From: Aradus depressus
Taxonomy: Eukaryota > Arthropoda > Insecta > Hemiptera > Aradidae
Assembly: GCA_963662175.1 (NCBI GenBank)
Contig: OY759215.1
Location: forward strand, 55,507,213 to 55,571,212
Reading direction: 5' to 3'
DNA length: 64,000 bases
A program made the translations under genes and the position numbers. Of this stretch, positions 22,861 through 35,700 are shown one piece after another (position 1 is the first letter of the stretch; every line of letters starts with the position of its first letter). A model generated the notes under the pieces. The model saw only the letters and a list, made by a program, of their open reading frames with translations. It was not told the DNA's origin and searched no databases.

Positions 22861-23105
22861 AGGACAGCATGAACTGCTCGTGCGGCGGCGTTGAGACTGC
22901 AGAACACTTAGTAGATGCCCTGGTCCCGAGTTCTCTCGGGAAACGCCGATAGCTAGGTTGAAGGTCGCTCCGGCGAGTGGAGGGGTCCTCGACCGTAGCA
23001 CCATAAATATAGTTAAATGAATATAATTAAAATCCTATTTTAAGACCTATTTTCCCTCTACGCGGCGGATGGGTGGTCAGACCCCACAGGGATCTCGAAC
23101 ACCCG
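22840..23105 (+). pseudogene. LINE 3' end with CCHC-type zinc motif
   Basis: The frame from 22850 reads FKIKDSMNCSCGGVETAEHL, then loses one base and resumes in another frame with CPGPEFSRETPIARLKV. C-x-C, then H, then C is the zinc-knuckle pattern after the RT of R1/Jockey-type LINEs. The 3' UTR ends GAACACCCGAAAAATAAAAA. Confidence 0.65.
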
Positions 23106-23259
23106 AAAAATAAAAAAAAGTCCAGCATAACACAAACAGTAGAAGACAAAACATATCGGCGTTTATGTTTGACAGGTCAACTGGTACTTGTGACCCTCTT
23201 TTGAGATAAACGGGTTCTTCTTCAAGACATAGACAATGTTATGTATTTATTATTTTGTC

Positions 23260-24050
23260 TATGAGCGTATTACCCTCACCTTGGCGCGCTGGAGCCATAT
23301 TCCTCAAAAATGCAAGTTGGCCTCCATAGATCAAGTGTAGTAAGTAGTAAATATGCAATATCTTACTCCGTTGGCGACGAACACTGAAGATCCTTAGCCG
23401 CCCATACCAGCGTCCTCCACCATTCTTCTTCAGCAGGTCAGTTCATCTCAGCCATGGTCTTCCTCATGAACAGGCTCGACCTGAGCGTCCATGATGTGAC
23501 TATGGCTGTCTGCGGTCCGTTTCTCTATACATCCCAGCTCACCATAAGCGCCTTGATTTCACGTCAGAAAATGCCGCTCCGCATCTTGTTTGTCCTGATC
23601 CTCCACTCCTGGGTTTCTCTATTCTTGATTGGACACGCTGTTCCCTAACACTTTATTTTCAAACCACTGGAAACGCTTCTTCAGATGTGAGGTCAGGTTC
23701 CATGTTTCACACTGGCTTTATCATGGACGTATTGAGCTGAATTCAGGTTCCTGGCTCTGGACCGTAGCAGCTTCATGACAGAGAAGTACGCTCTTTGGGC
23801 CTGTACAAGTTTTCTATCCACCTCAAACATCGAGTTGATACTAGTTACTGTGGACCCGAGGAACTCAAGTTTTCAACTCTTGGAAAGCAGAAGGACCCCA
23901 TATTTAGCTTCAAGTATCCCCACTTGCTAACTATAAGGTAGTCATTCATGTTGACATTAACTTGCAGCAAACTCATGGGGAACTGCAAATTAACTACAAT
24001 TAGAGATAAAACTGCATCATAAAGATACTTTTTGGGGATGATATTTTTAA
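23260..24050 (-). pseudogene. Degraded LINE pol fragment, copy 1
   Basis: On the minus strand near 23640-23720 one frame reads TWNLTSHLKKRFQWFENKVL, the C-terminal pol region of many non-LTR elements. Other parts are too decayed to read. Confidence 0.55.
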
Positions 24051-24293
24051 TTTACAGTGGGGATTTTGGGATACCCTAATGTAATGTGGTGGGAAGCCGC
24101 AAGTCAGAGCGATGGAAGTGGCCGAAAAGTGATGAATGAGGATAGGGGTTCATTCATCTTGTTTGGTCTTTGCCATTAGGCCGGGTTGCACTGGTCTAAC
24201 AAAGGGAGTCACCACAATTAACTCCCGTCTGATGGATGACCTTCCTTAGTCACATCCTTCTCCTTCCTGCCTAGTCCCTGCCTACTCAAGTCC

Positions 24294-24518
24294 TCATACC
24301 TTCGTCGTCCACCTTACATCAAAATTCAACCCTACACTTCGGCTTTCCCTATCCTTGGCCGGCCCAGTTATTTTCCTTGAAACCTTATTCTCAAATGTTT
24401 GAAAACGCTTTTTAAGTTGTACGTTCAGGGTCCACGTTTGGCCTCCATAGATCAAGTATAGTAAGTAGTAAATATGCAATATATATTTTTTTAATGACAT
24501 GAGCATGGAAACTTTCAT
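24294..24518 (-). pseudogene. Degraded LINE pol fragment, copy 2
   Basis: Minus-strand frame with YGGQTWTLNVQLKKRFQTFE and NKVSRKITGP. It matches copy 1. A nearly identical 45-bp stretch with CCTCCATAGATCAAGT occurs at about 23311 and 24443. Confidence 0.65.
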
Positions 24519-24669
24519 TTCACTTTCTTTTATCTTCAGTATATGAAAGTATTGTAACCGTGCAAAAATGCAAAAGTTTTCACTTTCACTTTTTCACACC
24601 GGAATTTTACTTTCCTGCCTCCTGTTGATGGTCTTGAAAGTATATAGCAATATGACCTAGTATTTTTTT

Positions 24670-24835
24670 TTTTGGTCTTATGTATGATGCATATTAGCCA
24701 TGTCAATGTGTTGTCTAGTTATTTATGATATCCATGGCCCCGGGAGAGAGTTCTATCTACGAAATAAAACTCACTCCCGGACGGGATTCGAACCCGCAAA
24801 CCATGGGAGACCACCATGGCTTCCAATAGTTCCTT
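24670..24835 (-). repeat. SINE-B (second tRNA-derived family)
   Basis: In plus reading it shows GGTCTTATGTATGATGCATA, CCATGGCCCCGGGAGAGAGT and GGACGGGATTCGAACCCGCA, the last being a tRNA B box in reverse. The head carries CCATGGGAGACCACCATGGC. Confidence 0.8.
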
Positions 24836-25111
24836 TAAAAACAGATATGAAATATAATACTAAAATGAATTAAATGTAATATTAAAAATAAAAAAACATT
24901 CTTCAACTTACAAAATAATTTAACAAACATTTATTACACAATTTAATATTATTATTATTATTTTTATTTTGAATGGCCTCATGAACGAAGCATATCAGCC
25001 ATGACTCCAATTTTAAGAAAAGGTTGTTAAATGAAGGGGCACTTTATGGAGGTGATGAGGGTATCATATGGGATCTGGGAGGAACCGAGGGGCCGAGAAG
25101 TGGGCAGGAAA

Positions 25112-25780
25112 CTATATTAAAATATTGTTACTATTAATAAATTTGTATAAGACATCAAATATGCGAGGGATTTTAGAATAACTTAAAATTTGTTGCAAAC
25201 CAATGGGTAAGGGTAAATTATTGGTAAGAATAATTTCGAAAAGGGGGTCACGGAAACTGTTGGTGAGAGGGCAAGCGAGGATGACATGATTGGAATCAGC
25301 TGTATATTGGGGATCACAGGTACAACTTGGTGATTCCAGGAGATGGATTTTAAACAGATGGGAAGGAAGTCTGGTATGGTTAAATCTAAGTCTGCATAGA
25401 GTTGTGAAGTAGGATCGCGGTTTGGAGAGGTGAGTGAACCAGGGTTTAGTGGGTATCTGGGGCTGAATTGCTCCATAGAATGCCCCTTTATTTAACAAAG
25501 AACGAGTATAATCCCTCTGCCAGTGACGGAGGTTGAACTTCTTGATATGGGCTGCAATATCTTCGTGACTGAGGAGGTTCATGAGAGATCGGCCCGAGGT
25601 TGAGGCCTCCTTGGCCAGCCTGTCCACCGCCTCATTATATTTTATGTTGCTGTGACCTTTGATCCAAATAAGAAAGACATGTATCTGGTGCCGATGTAGC
25701 TCAGTTAGTCGGTGAGAAATATCCAGTAGAAGTGGATCGTTACATCTGGAATCCATGTGCTTTAGTGACTTGAGGACACT
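25112..25780 (-). pseudogene. LINE C-terminus with RNase H domain and zinc motif
   Basis: The 214-codon open frame is the best-preserved transposon ORF here. It has WIKGHSNIKYNEAVDRLAKE, the RNase H active-site block with His, Asn and Asp in their usual places. A C-terminal CTCD...H...C motif follows. The frame extends upstream of the ATG (SVLKSLKHM), so it is a 5'-truncated I/Jockey-group element and not a host RNase H. Confidence 0.8.
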
Positions 25781-26099
25781 CCTTCACAATGATCCTTCAC
25801 AAAATAATATATTTGAATTTTTTTTTTTAGCTCGTGACAGGACATAGAAAATAACAACAAATGTGGAGAGAATTAGAAGGCTTAAAAGTTGCGTTTTTTT
25901 TTTTTTTTTAAGAAAAATGAAAAATACCAGGATGAAGAAGCATACAGAACTTCACAATCATTTTACAAATTACCGAACTTGTTACAAAATTTGAGCCATT
26001 GATTTAAGGTATATTATATGGTTATTGTTCAGCTATTTCTGTGGAATTTGCTAGAAAACCCTTATACGATACTTAGATGATATTGTTATAGGGACATAA

Positions 26100-26160
26100 T
26101 GTGGGCTGAATTGCATCCGACATAGTAGTTAAAACACGGGCATGAGTCATAATTCAACTA
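26100..26160 (+). repeat. SINE-A 3' fragment
   Basis: CACGGGCATGAGTCATAAT preceded by ATAGTAGTTAAAA matches the SINE-A 3' end, just upstream of gene 2. Confidence 0.55.
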
Positions 26161-26344
26161 ACTATAGTTTTTTTTATTGAAATAATCGATTAAAACCATT
26201 ATCGACAAAATATAAATGAAACATATGATAAATGCATATGTTAGACAAATATATTTCGCAATGTTGCATATTAGTAGCTCAGGCACAATCTACACGATAC
26301 ACATAAACATTACGTTGAATATGTAGTGAATGGTTCCTGATAAA

Positions 26345-26389
26345 ATGTCCAAAGAAAACAAGAGGCCCAGATGTTCACATAAATCAAAG
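26345..26389 (+). CDS. Gene 2 exon 1, start codon
   Basis: The ATG in a TAAAATG context opens 15 codons (MSKENKRPRCSHKSK). It ends in phase 0 at AAG|GTAAGT, a perfect donor. Frame and phase match the next exon. Confidence 0.65.
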
Positions 26390-27436
26390 GTAAGTTAAAC
26401 TAATTTTGAGACATATTCAACTGCCAGGACATGAGATGAACATTGCTCCCTTAATAAGTTAACAAAGGGCTAGAGTTTTGCTGTTTTGGAGAAAGAAAAG
26501 TGTTTTTTCAAGGATGAAACCGGTACAAAAATGGGGGAAAAAAATGTGTCGACTGTTTGGTCTAAAAATCAATAGTTGATTTACTTAGGAGCTTCTGCCC
26601 TCATATTAAATTTGAGGCAATAATTGCACCGGCAGTATTAGGGTTTTTAGGTTAAGCCCCCCTCCTCTGATCCCCGAAGGGTCACTTCGACCGATTTTGC
26701 AGAAAAAAAATTAAATGTTTTCATTCTTTATATCGGTAGTTATTGGGGTTTGAGTGTTGTGCACCCCTTCAGATCTCCCCATCCCCTTCTTCCTATTCCG
26801 CTGAAAAATAATAGGTGTCCTGAATGTCTTTTGAATTTATATATGAAAATTAGTGTCAATACATATATTACGAGTTTCGTGTTGAGCCCCCCCCCCCCCC
26901 CCTCTTTCCTATGCCGATTTGACTGAAAATCAATAGATGTCGTTCTTATTGACAGACAAATATTTTTTTTTTTGCAATCAGGGGGTTCGGAAAACATGAA
27001 ATTTCGGTGAGAACTGAACATCAAATTTCCGTTATGGGATATATATATATATAATGAAGTAATTAGAATTTTGCGTTTTCTTAATGTTTTTTTAACACAG
27101 GGTATTAACAGCTTAACAAAATTTTATCCAAAATAGTTGATTGGTTTTGAAGGGAGAGCGAAAACTTAATTAAATAATTTTTGCTGGGGAAGAACGTTGT
27201 CGGTGATTCACTGACGACTTTTTTTACTCCCTTTCAGCCAAAGTATAGTTCTGCTACAAGATACACGCCCTCATATCAAAAATATATTGATGGTTTAATA
27301 CGTGAACAGGAGCTGCCAAAGTTAACATTACCTCCAAGAAAAGGTCTTGACAATGACTTTGAAGAGAAGGTACCTCAATTATTTTCATATGTTCTTTTCT
27401 CATTATAATTATAATAATCTTAATTCAGATTCGTCA

Positions 27437-27504
<68 letters not shown>

Positions 27505-29750
27505 CCCCTTTTGATTGTGCAAGATGATTCTGTATTTATATAATATATATTTTCACAACTTTGTAATTCTGCCATTTATTTTTTGGTTTTTACAATCTAG
27601 CAATTGTATACATACAAACTCCCATAATCAGTATGTATGTTGAATTTCATACAAATTAATAAAAATAACATCGAAAAATGTCCGTCAATAATTCAATAAA
27701 AATTATATTTCAATTATTCATATACAAGAATGCTAATACATAATTTACTGCTGATATTTATTATAAACAATGTTTTCTCAAATTTTACCTACCCAGGTTT
27801 AGTTACTTGAGGTAGAGTCTAGAACGAACAGGCTCGGGACCATCGCTTAACGTCCCATCCGAAGAACGGCGTGCAAAACTAAGGGCCGCCTCGGCAGGAT
27901 TTCGAACCCTCGATCTTGAGCTCAGTAGGCTAGCATGCTACCTCTGAGCTGCCGGCTATATAAATACTTGTAATACCTACTCTTTTTACGACATACTTTT
28001 TTTCCAGATTGTAGGAACATTATCGAAAAAAAGAAGTCTAATAGGAATTGAAGAGGTAAAGAAGAAGAAACGAGCATCTGACATCGAGGATGCCAAGAGG
28101 AAAAGCCTTGGAGAGAAGAGTTTAGGTATTCAGGTAAAAAAATGTGCATCAATTATATGTTATAAATACAAAAATCTCGTTTCGCCAGAGTAGAGACAAA
28201 GTAGGATACTTCAGAAGAGGGGATTATAATTGCAATAATATATTAATTTCATCATTAATATAAACTAAGCCATCTAACATCAAGCCTATCCAGTCTTTCC
28301 AATAAAAAGTCCTTAGAACAATTGTCGATGCTCCCTTCTATGTTTCCAACCTTAACCTCCATAATGATTCGGAAACTCCTTATGTCATTGACCTAAGTCC
28401 CGCTGCTTCAAATTCCACTCTAAACTTTCTTCCCACGTCAATCCAGTTGCTCGACTGTTGTCATCCCATTCCCATCCAGATAATCCCCCCCGAAGACTGA
28501 GGCGGCACTAGCCAAGAGACATGCTACTAGTGCTGGTGGTCGCCACTCCCCTCATGTACTCTCATCTTCAGCTCTCCTTTCCTTGTTCATTTTTTTTGTT
28601 TTTCTTTAATTGTTTTTTTACTTTTCATATGTATATATATTTTTTTCCCAATTGTATCATCAAATTTACTTATGGTCCTCATAGCAATTGTAAATATTCA
28701 AAATAAAGTGTAGCATAGAAAGTTACTATATAACTGATAGAGCGAGGGCGCCGGTAGCTCAGTGGTATGCGTGCTTGACTTCTGAGCTCAAGGTCGTGGG
28801 TTCGTAACCCGACCTAGGCCCTTAGTTTATTTTATCTGGGAGGTAAAATAAACTTAAGCACGCCGTCCTTCGGATGGGACGTTAAGCGATGGTCCCGAGC
28901 CTGTACGATGTCAGGTACTCGTTAAAGACCCCTACCCTAGGTGAATAAAAATTTAGGGTAGGCAAAATTTAGGACTCCCACAGTAGAGTCGGGCTCATGT
29001 CCACCAGAGTGACGAGAGCGCTTTGGTAGTAGGCGATATGACCTCGTTGTTAAAGCCCGGGCATGAGTCATAAAACCTAACCTAACCTATAACTGATAGA
29101 TTACATATGTATAGCAAATTTTAAACTTAGTGTATAATATACACTATGGGAATCATACACTATATATATATTTATACAGGGTCGTAGTGCATTTTATACA
29201 GGGTCGTAGCTACGGGGGGCACGTGCCCCCCCCCCCCTGGCTACAGCAAAAAACCCAGATAAAAATTAAATAAACTAAAAAAATAGTTTTTATTAAAAAT
29301 GAATTGCTTGCAAGTTACCAAATCAGCAATCAGCTGTTACATAAATGTACATGTACAAAACAAGTCATATTACATTTATTTAAATATATATGAATTCGAT
29401 CATTTCATTTCCTCGCTCAAAATCGTCATTTATGTTATACTTTATACTATTAAAGCTGATTTTACATGCGCAGTAAAAATGCAAAGCACAGTAGCAGCAA
29501 ATGCACGCTATTGGATGTGAGTCATTTAATTCTAAAAGCACAGAAACGACAGCGTGCATTTGCTGCTGCTGCCTTTGCATTTTTGCTGCTCATGTAAAGT
29601 CAACTTAAGTATTACAGTCAGTGGTTACCTCAGGGGAAGTTCTAGAGGTCCGAGTCTCTCAAATTAATAACAAAAAGTCTGAAGCGCTAACCACGGAAAC
29701 TGCGAGCTGTGTCCCCGGGAGTCTATACCCCTCACCCTCGTAGCCTAACT

Positions 29751-29781
<31 letters not shown>

Positions 29782-32700
29782 ACTGCTCAAAATCCTGGCT
29801 ACGCCCCTGACTTCATACAGTTATCTACATCTATGTGGCTTCTGAAAACCTTCATTGAGAGGGGTAATTGTTGGGGCCCAAAGAGTAAAATGAGTGCTAG
29901 CTCTTGAATGGTTGATGGAGTTTTCATGAAATTGAATATGGAGCACATAAGCCTTAGTCCAACATAGGCCATGCGGCGCGTCTGTAAACGTCGAACGGGA
30001 GCGGGGGTTGATGAAGGACCCAAAACATAAAATAAGTTCCATCATTTTAACTGATTCTCATAAAGTACACTTATAACTTCCTTAAAAGCCCTGTTCGAAC
30101 ATTAGCCATGCAGAGTCTCAGAATATGTTTCCGGGTGGGGTACCCACCATATATCACCCTGTATATCAGTAATCAGCTGACCATTCAACCAAATTTCAGC
30201 TTTACAACTTCTAAGTTGAGAAACGCGGACATATTGTGGAAACTTGTAATAAATAAATAAAACAAACTTATTTTTGAAATATTGTCTATTCCACTAAAGA
30301 TATATATTCATATATAACTACCGGTTTCGGCTTTATACCATCGTCAGGTCTAGTTCATAACTAGACCTGACGATGGTATAAAGCCGAAACCGGTAGTTAT
30401 ATATGAATATATATCTTTAGTGGAATAGACAATATTTCAAAAATAAGTTTGTTTTATTTATTCAGCTTTACACTTTATCAGGGAGAATTTTCCTAAGACC
30501 ACAGGCAAAAAGTGGAGACAAACTAGGCAAGTATTGTTTGCCTTTGTAAATCAAGCAATAAGGAACCAACCAGCATAATGTGAAATTGGGAAACTTGAAG
30601 TCCAAGACATTTCTTTAAAAAAACATTTCTCTAACGAGCGTTGATTTGTGTTTACCTCTTCAGGTTTATTTTTTTGAATGATAAAAAAAAGTTTTTTTAA
30701 TGTATTTATTTAAATATTAACATCTTTAAAAGATGTTCTGAGGGTTGGTTCCTTTCTGCTTAATGCCGTCCAATTATAAGCCAGAAATACATAAATATTT
30801 AACTAAATAAAAATAAGTAATGTCATTTGACTTATTAAGAGGGTAAAAGGTAAAATGTCAATCAACTAGGCCTTTCCAAAATGATGCACACACAAAACAT
30901 GGAACGAAAGTTTTAAAAAAGTGGTTCGTGTAGTCGGTATGTTACACCACCCCTTAAGACCTATTGACAAGTTACATTAAGAAGCTAAATAGTACCACCT
31001 TCTTGCACCAGCGCTCCTGTCTACTAGTATAAACGATTATAAGAGAGGGAGGGGGAGTGATCTATTAGCGTTAGAAAGTCCTCTTATGGCCACATAACAT
31101 ACATTTTATTTTTCCTTTATTTTTAAACCTTTTTATTAAAAAACTACCAATAATAAAAAAAAAAATTTAAATTCGTTCCTACGTGTTACTATGGAAATTA
31201 TATACCTTTTTTTGGGACCCTATAGCTTTGTTCGTATCTTATCTCAAATCGGAAGGCACAGACTCTTGTAAATCTAATAAGGAACTTTTTTGGACAAATC
31301 GAGTTCAAAATAGTAATTTTAGGACTGTTTTCTAGCGGCCTAGAAAAATAGTATTTCGGCCAAAATCAAATCATCTCTAAGTTAGTATATTCCATTTCAA
31401 ATTCCAGGTTCATTCTACAATATGTTTTGATATATACGCACAGTCAAACATCATCGCGAAAATGGTCAAAACGTGTTCAGGGGACCTTCAAACGTGAATT
31501 TCCGTTGAAACCTCGATATCGGATTTTCTGATGATTACAATACTTCTTTATGCTAAAGGTATGAAAACATAAAAATATGTTTCTCATCGATTCCACCCTG
31601 GGAATTACCAACGGCAATTCTAAGGAAGACTTTTATTTTAGGGTTTTTTGATAGCATAATTTATGAAAACCTGAATTTCTCGAACTGTTCAAAATATTGC
31701 GTGAGATGTGATTTTAAAATAAAAATTCATCTACAATTTAATACCATTTTTCTTGGGGCTTTGTTAAAGTTTTCGCAGAATGACATCTAACATTTCATTA
31801 AAATTGAACATTATTTCCTATAATATAATTTTATTTTATAAGATTATTGGTCTTATAATTATTTGTAAGTATATTTGGGTAGTGGGCAATACTAGTTCTA
31901 CCCTACTGTAGAAAAGTACATATATTTCTCCTTTCAAACCAGTAATTGAAGTATAATTTTTAATGGTACATTCCATATATATTTTGTTTTAATTATTAAC
32001 ATTTTTTATTTTCAGATAAATCATCGAGCTAGTATAGAAAGAATTGTTCGTAAACACTGTCCAGGTATTTATCCTTCTTATTTCTGTATAATATAAATGA
32101 GTATCAAATAGGAGAAAATAACAGTAAAACATTTCGCCGAAAATGGGAAATCAGAAAGTTTCTAGCTGTGACTTTAAAACACAAGTACTTACCGAGGTTA
32201 TATCATGTCATGTAGATGGGACATGAGTGCCAAGGCTGTTGAGAAACTGAGCTTTAGGAGTACTTCTTTATACTTTAAGCATAAAAAATTGGGTCCCAAT
32301 ATTCAAATCTACATACACACGACATGCCAAAACTAACCGAATTGGTCCAATTTCGAATCTTCACTCAGTATTTGCCTATCGAGTATATGCAGCTCAACGT
32401 TAAGCGCGCAACGAATGGGATTCGATAAGAGGTTCGTGAAGTTCTAATTCCAATGAGTTCGTTAAACTTTACATTAATATATTTAACAAATTATTCCTCC
32501 AGGTTCGAATTCCAATTTCAATCAAGATAAACATTGATATATACAACACACATAAGACCACAACGTTAAGTAAATAAAAAGCTGGGAGCCCTGGATACAC
32601 ACCAGAAGTCGAAGTATGATAATAGTTACTGGAAGACGGGTTACGTTGGTAGTTCCAGGGGTTCTAGGAGCACTGGAATCACAAGAAGTCGAATTGTCTT

Positions 32701-35700
32701 CCAAGGGTGCTGTAGTAATCGAAAATCGGGTCATCTTGATAGTTGGGTGATGGAAGTGCTGGATGGAGTCTTCAAAAAGCGGTAGAACGACTCATCAAAT
32801 TCAAGTTATGTTGACAGTTCCATAGATGCTGGACGTGCTCACTGGAGTTGGTCACTCATCAAAAGTTGGGTTACCTTGGTAGTTCCAGGGATACTGGGAT
32901 TTCTCGAGTTATCCCTATAATCTGCTAGGTAACACTTTAATTCCAAGATTAGCATGTTGTCCGGTAGTAACTTTGAGTTATATTACTTTACCTGAAGCCG
33001 ATTACGTGTAATATACGAACAAAGTATGAATAGCTTATTCTCCCCTATTGAAATTTTTAATTAATCCAGTTAATAAATCGGAAAATATATTTTGTTTTTT
33101 GTACAGAAAATTACAGTACAATAATTTCCAAAACAATGTTCACCGAGAAGCCTCGACAATCGTAATTATATATCCCTGTAACACAAACATTTCGTGATGA
33201 GCAATTTCGAAGGGTCTGACATGCACTTGTTTAACGGAAGGCCTTTTAAAATTATGTATTAGTATGAAAAAAATTGCAATTTTTACAAAAGCTGGAAATC
33301 CAGAACATGGGTAATTTTTGGAATTTCTTGAAGGGACACTCATACTTTGTAATATTAAAAATAATAACTTCAAAGTATGCTTTCCTGAAAGGAAATATTA
33401 TGCCGTATAACTTGGATCCCGAGGTTTCGTCGTATTTATACTGCTTGAATAAGGGCTTTTAGTTTTAAGAAACGTCATAAAAGCTGCCAGGGATGAACAA
33501 GTTGTGCGCGCTCTACCATACATGTTTTTCTCTGCTCTTTTTACAAAAAAAAATTGATTTGAATTTTGGTTTTTATTTATTTAATATACTTTAATTTTTA
33601 CATTGAATTAATTTAGTCGTATCCGGGCTGATTTTAGATAGAAATCTTAAAAACAATAATATATATATATATATGTATATATTTTTACAGCTTTACCCTT
33701 CCTTCAATTTATTTCTAGGTCTTTACAAAGCAGCAAATAGGCATTTCGGGGGAAAAAACTCTCATCAGTTTCTATAATTTATTTGCTGATTTTTATTGTA
33801 ATCAATTTTCTGATCAAAACTTTCTGACAGTCAGTCTGACTAATGATGGGAATTTTTCCTACAACGTTTATTTGCTGGGTTGTAAAGAATAACACTAAGG
33901 AAATATATATTATTATAAATTCAGAATCTCCTGAACAATCCAAACGTTAAAAAAAATACTAATCACTGTTTTTCCAAGATGCTGGCGGATCGTGGTGAAT
34001 ATTTAGTTTGTATCATTCTATCTATTGGCATTTACTAAATATAAAACAATTCTCAGCTTCTCATCATTACATCTCATCTATCTTCCTTAATGATTTTTTT
34101 GAAATCAAGACATTTATGCTTAAAACGTCAATAGGGTGTAATTTCATATCCGTGTCTTATTTAGACCCTGCATTAAAATTTATGTAATACTAGTTCTCAT
34201 AAAAAATGGGAAAAAATGTTCTTTAGGACAGTGTAATTGATAAAATAATTTTTTTTTTTTTTTTTAACAGAACCGGATCAGGGCATATCGTCGGAAAGTT
34301 CTATGACAAACTTTGCTGAACAGGTAATCCATCGTGCAATATCATGTATACTTTTCTCTGCATACTTTTTACTTCATTTATGTAAGCAGTAAAGTCCATG
34401 GTGAGCTTTTGTCGAAATTTCATGTTTTTCAGAAATTATATAGAAGCCAGAGTCTATCTGTGTATGTGTGTAGGTAGACACGATTCCTTCTGATAGAATG
34501 AATATTTTCGAAGCAAAGCGAGAGGAACTGTTCAAGTGCAAAAAACTAAATTTATTTTGACTTTTATATTGAATGTTTAACTGATATTTTTTCTGTGGCT
34601 CAAAGATAAAGTTTTATTTTAAATCTTTAATCGTAACATGAATACCAAAGGATCTGCCCGGTTGATTAACTTCATATAATATAAATATCCTTTTATTCCT
34701 TTATACATTTATAAAAAAAAAGTCGTAAGCAAATCACCGGCTATGTATTTCCTCAGCGCGAATTAATTACGTTCTTGAGCAACTACCTCTAAAACCACTT
34801 AGGCTAATTATCGATGGTTGACTTATTTAGGAACTTCTTACTCCTCATACTAAATTTTGTGTCGATACAACTGTTACAGGGGCAGTTATTAGGGTTTTTG
34901 AGTTCTGATCCCCCCTACTCATCGGCGGATTTCGCGGTACGTATAGGTCGCATTTATCTATCTATCTATCGTGGCGCTACAACCCGGTGACGGGTCCTGG
35001 CCTCCTCCACCAACAGCCGCCAATTGTCCCGATCCTGTGCGGCTGCCATCCAGTTCCTGGTGCGGAACATGTTTCGGGCATCTTCTGCCACACCATCTGC
35101 CCATCTCAGCTTAGGTCTTCCTCGCCGTCTTACTCCATGAATGGGCTCCATTAGCAGCTTCTTCGGCATTTCCTCAGCTTCCATCCTGGCGATATGTCCC
35201 GCCCATCTTAACCGCCCAATCTTCATGACTTGCAGAACATCTGGTTATCTATAGAGTTCGTAGAGCTCCTGGTTGGTGCATCTGCGCCATGCATGGCCTA
35301 CTTGCACTCCTCCAAATATTCTGCGCAGAATCTTCCTTTCGAACACCAATAGGCTCTGTTCGCTCATTTTCGAAGTTGTCCAGGTTTCTGAGCCATACAG
35401 AAGAACTGGGCGGATAAGGGTCTTATATAGAACGACTTTAGTCTGCCTGGATATGTGGTTGCTTCTGAAGTGCTTGCTGAGACCATAGTAACACTTGTTT
35501 GCCGCAAAGATTCTTTTCCTTATCTCAGTTTCGTTAGAATAGGTCGCATTTATATGGCGTTGTAAATTTGTAAACAAATTTTGGAATCAGGGGTTCCGAA
35601 AACATGAAATTTTTCTGTGAAAAATCAACATCAAATTTCTGATCGATTACATAACTTCCCCTATACTTCATTAAGGACTGGGGCTGTATATTAAAATATA

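Noticed and set aside
28750..28820. Possible tRNA gene
   Set aside because: A and B boxes are present, but the fold is incomplete and the sequence continues into the repeated SINE-A body.
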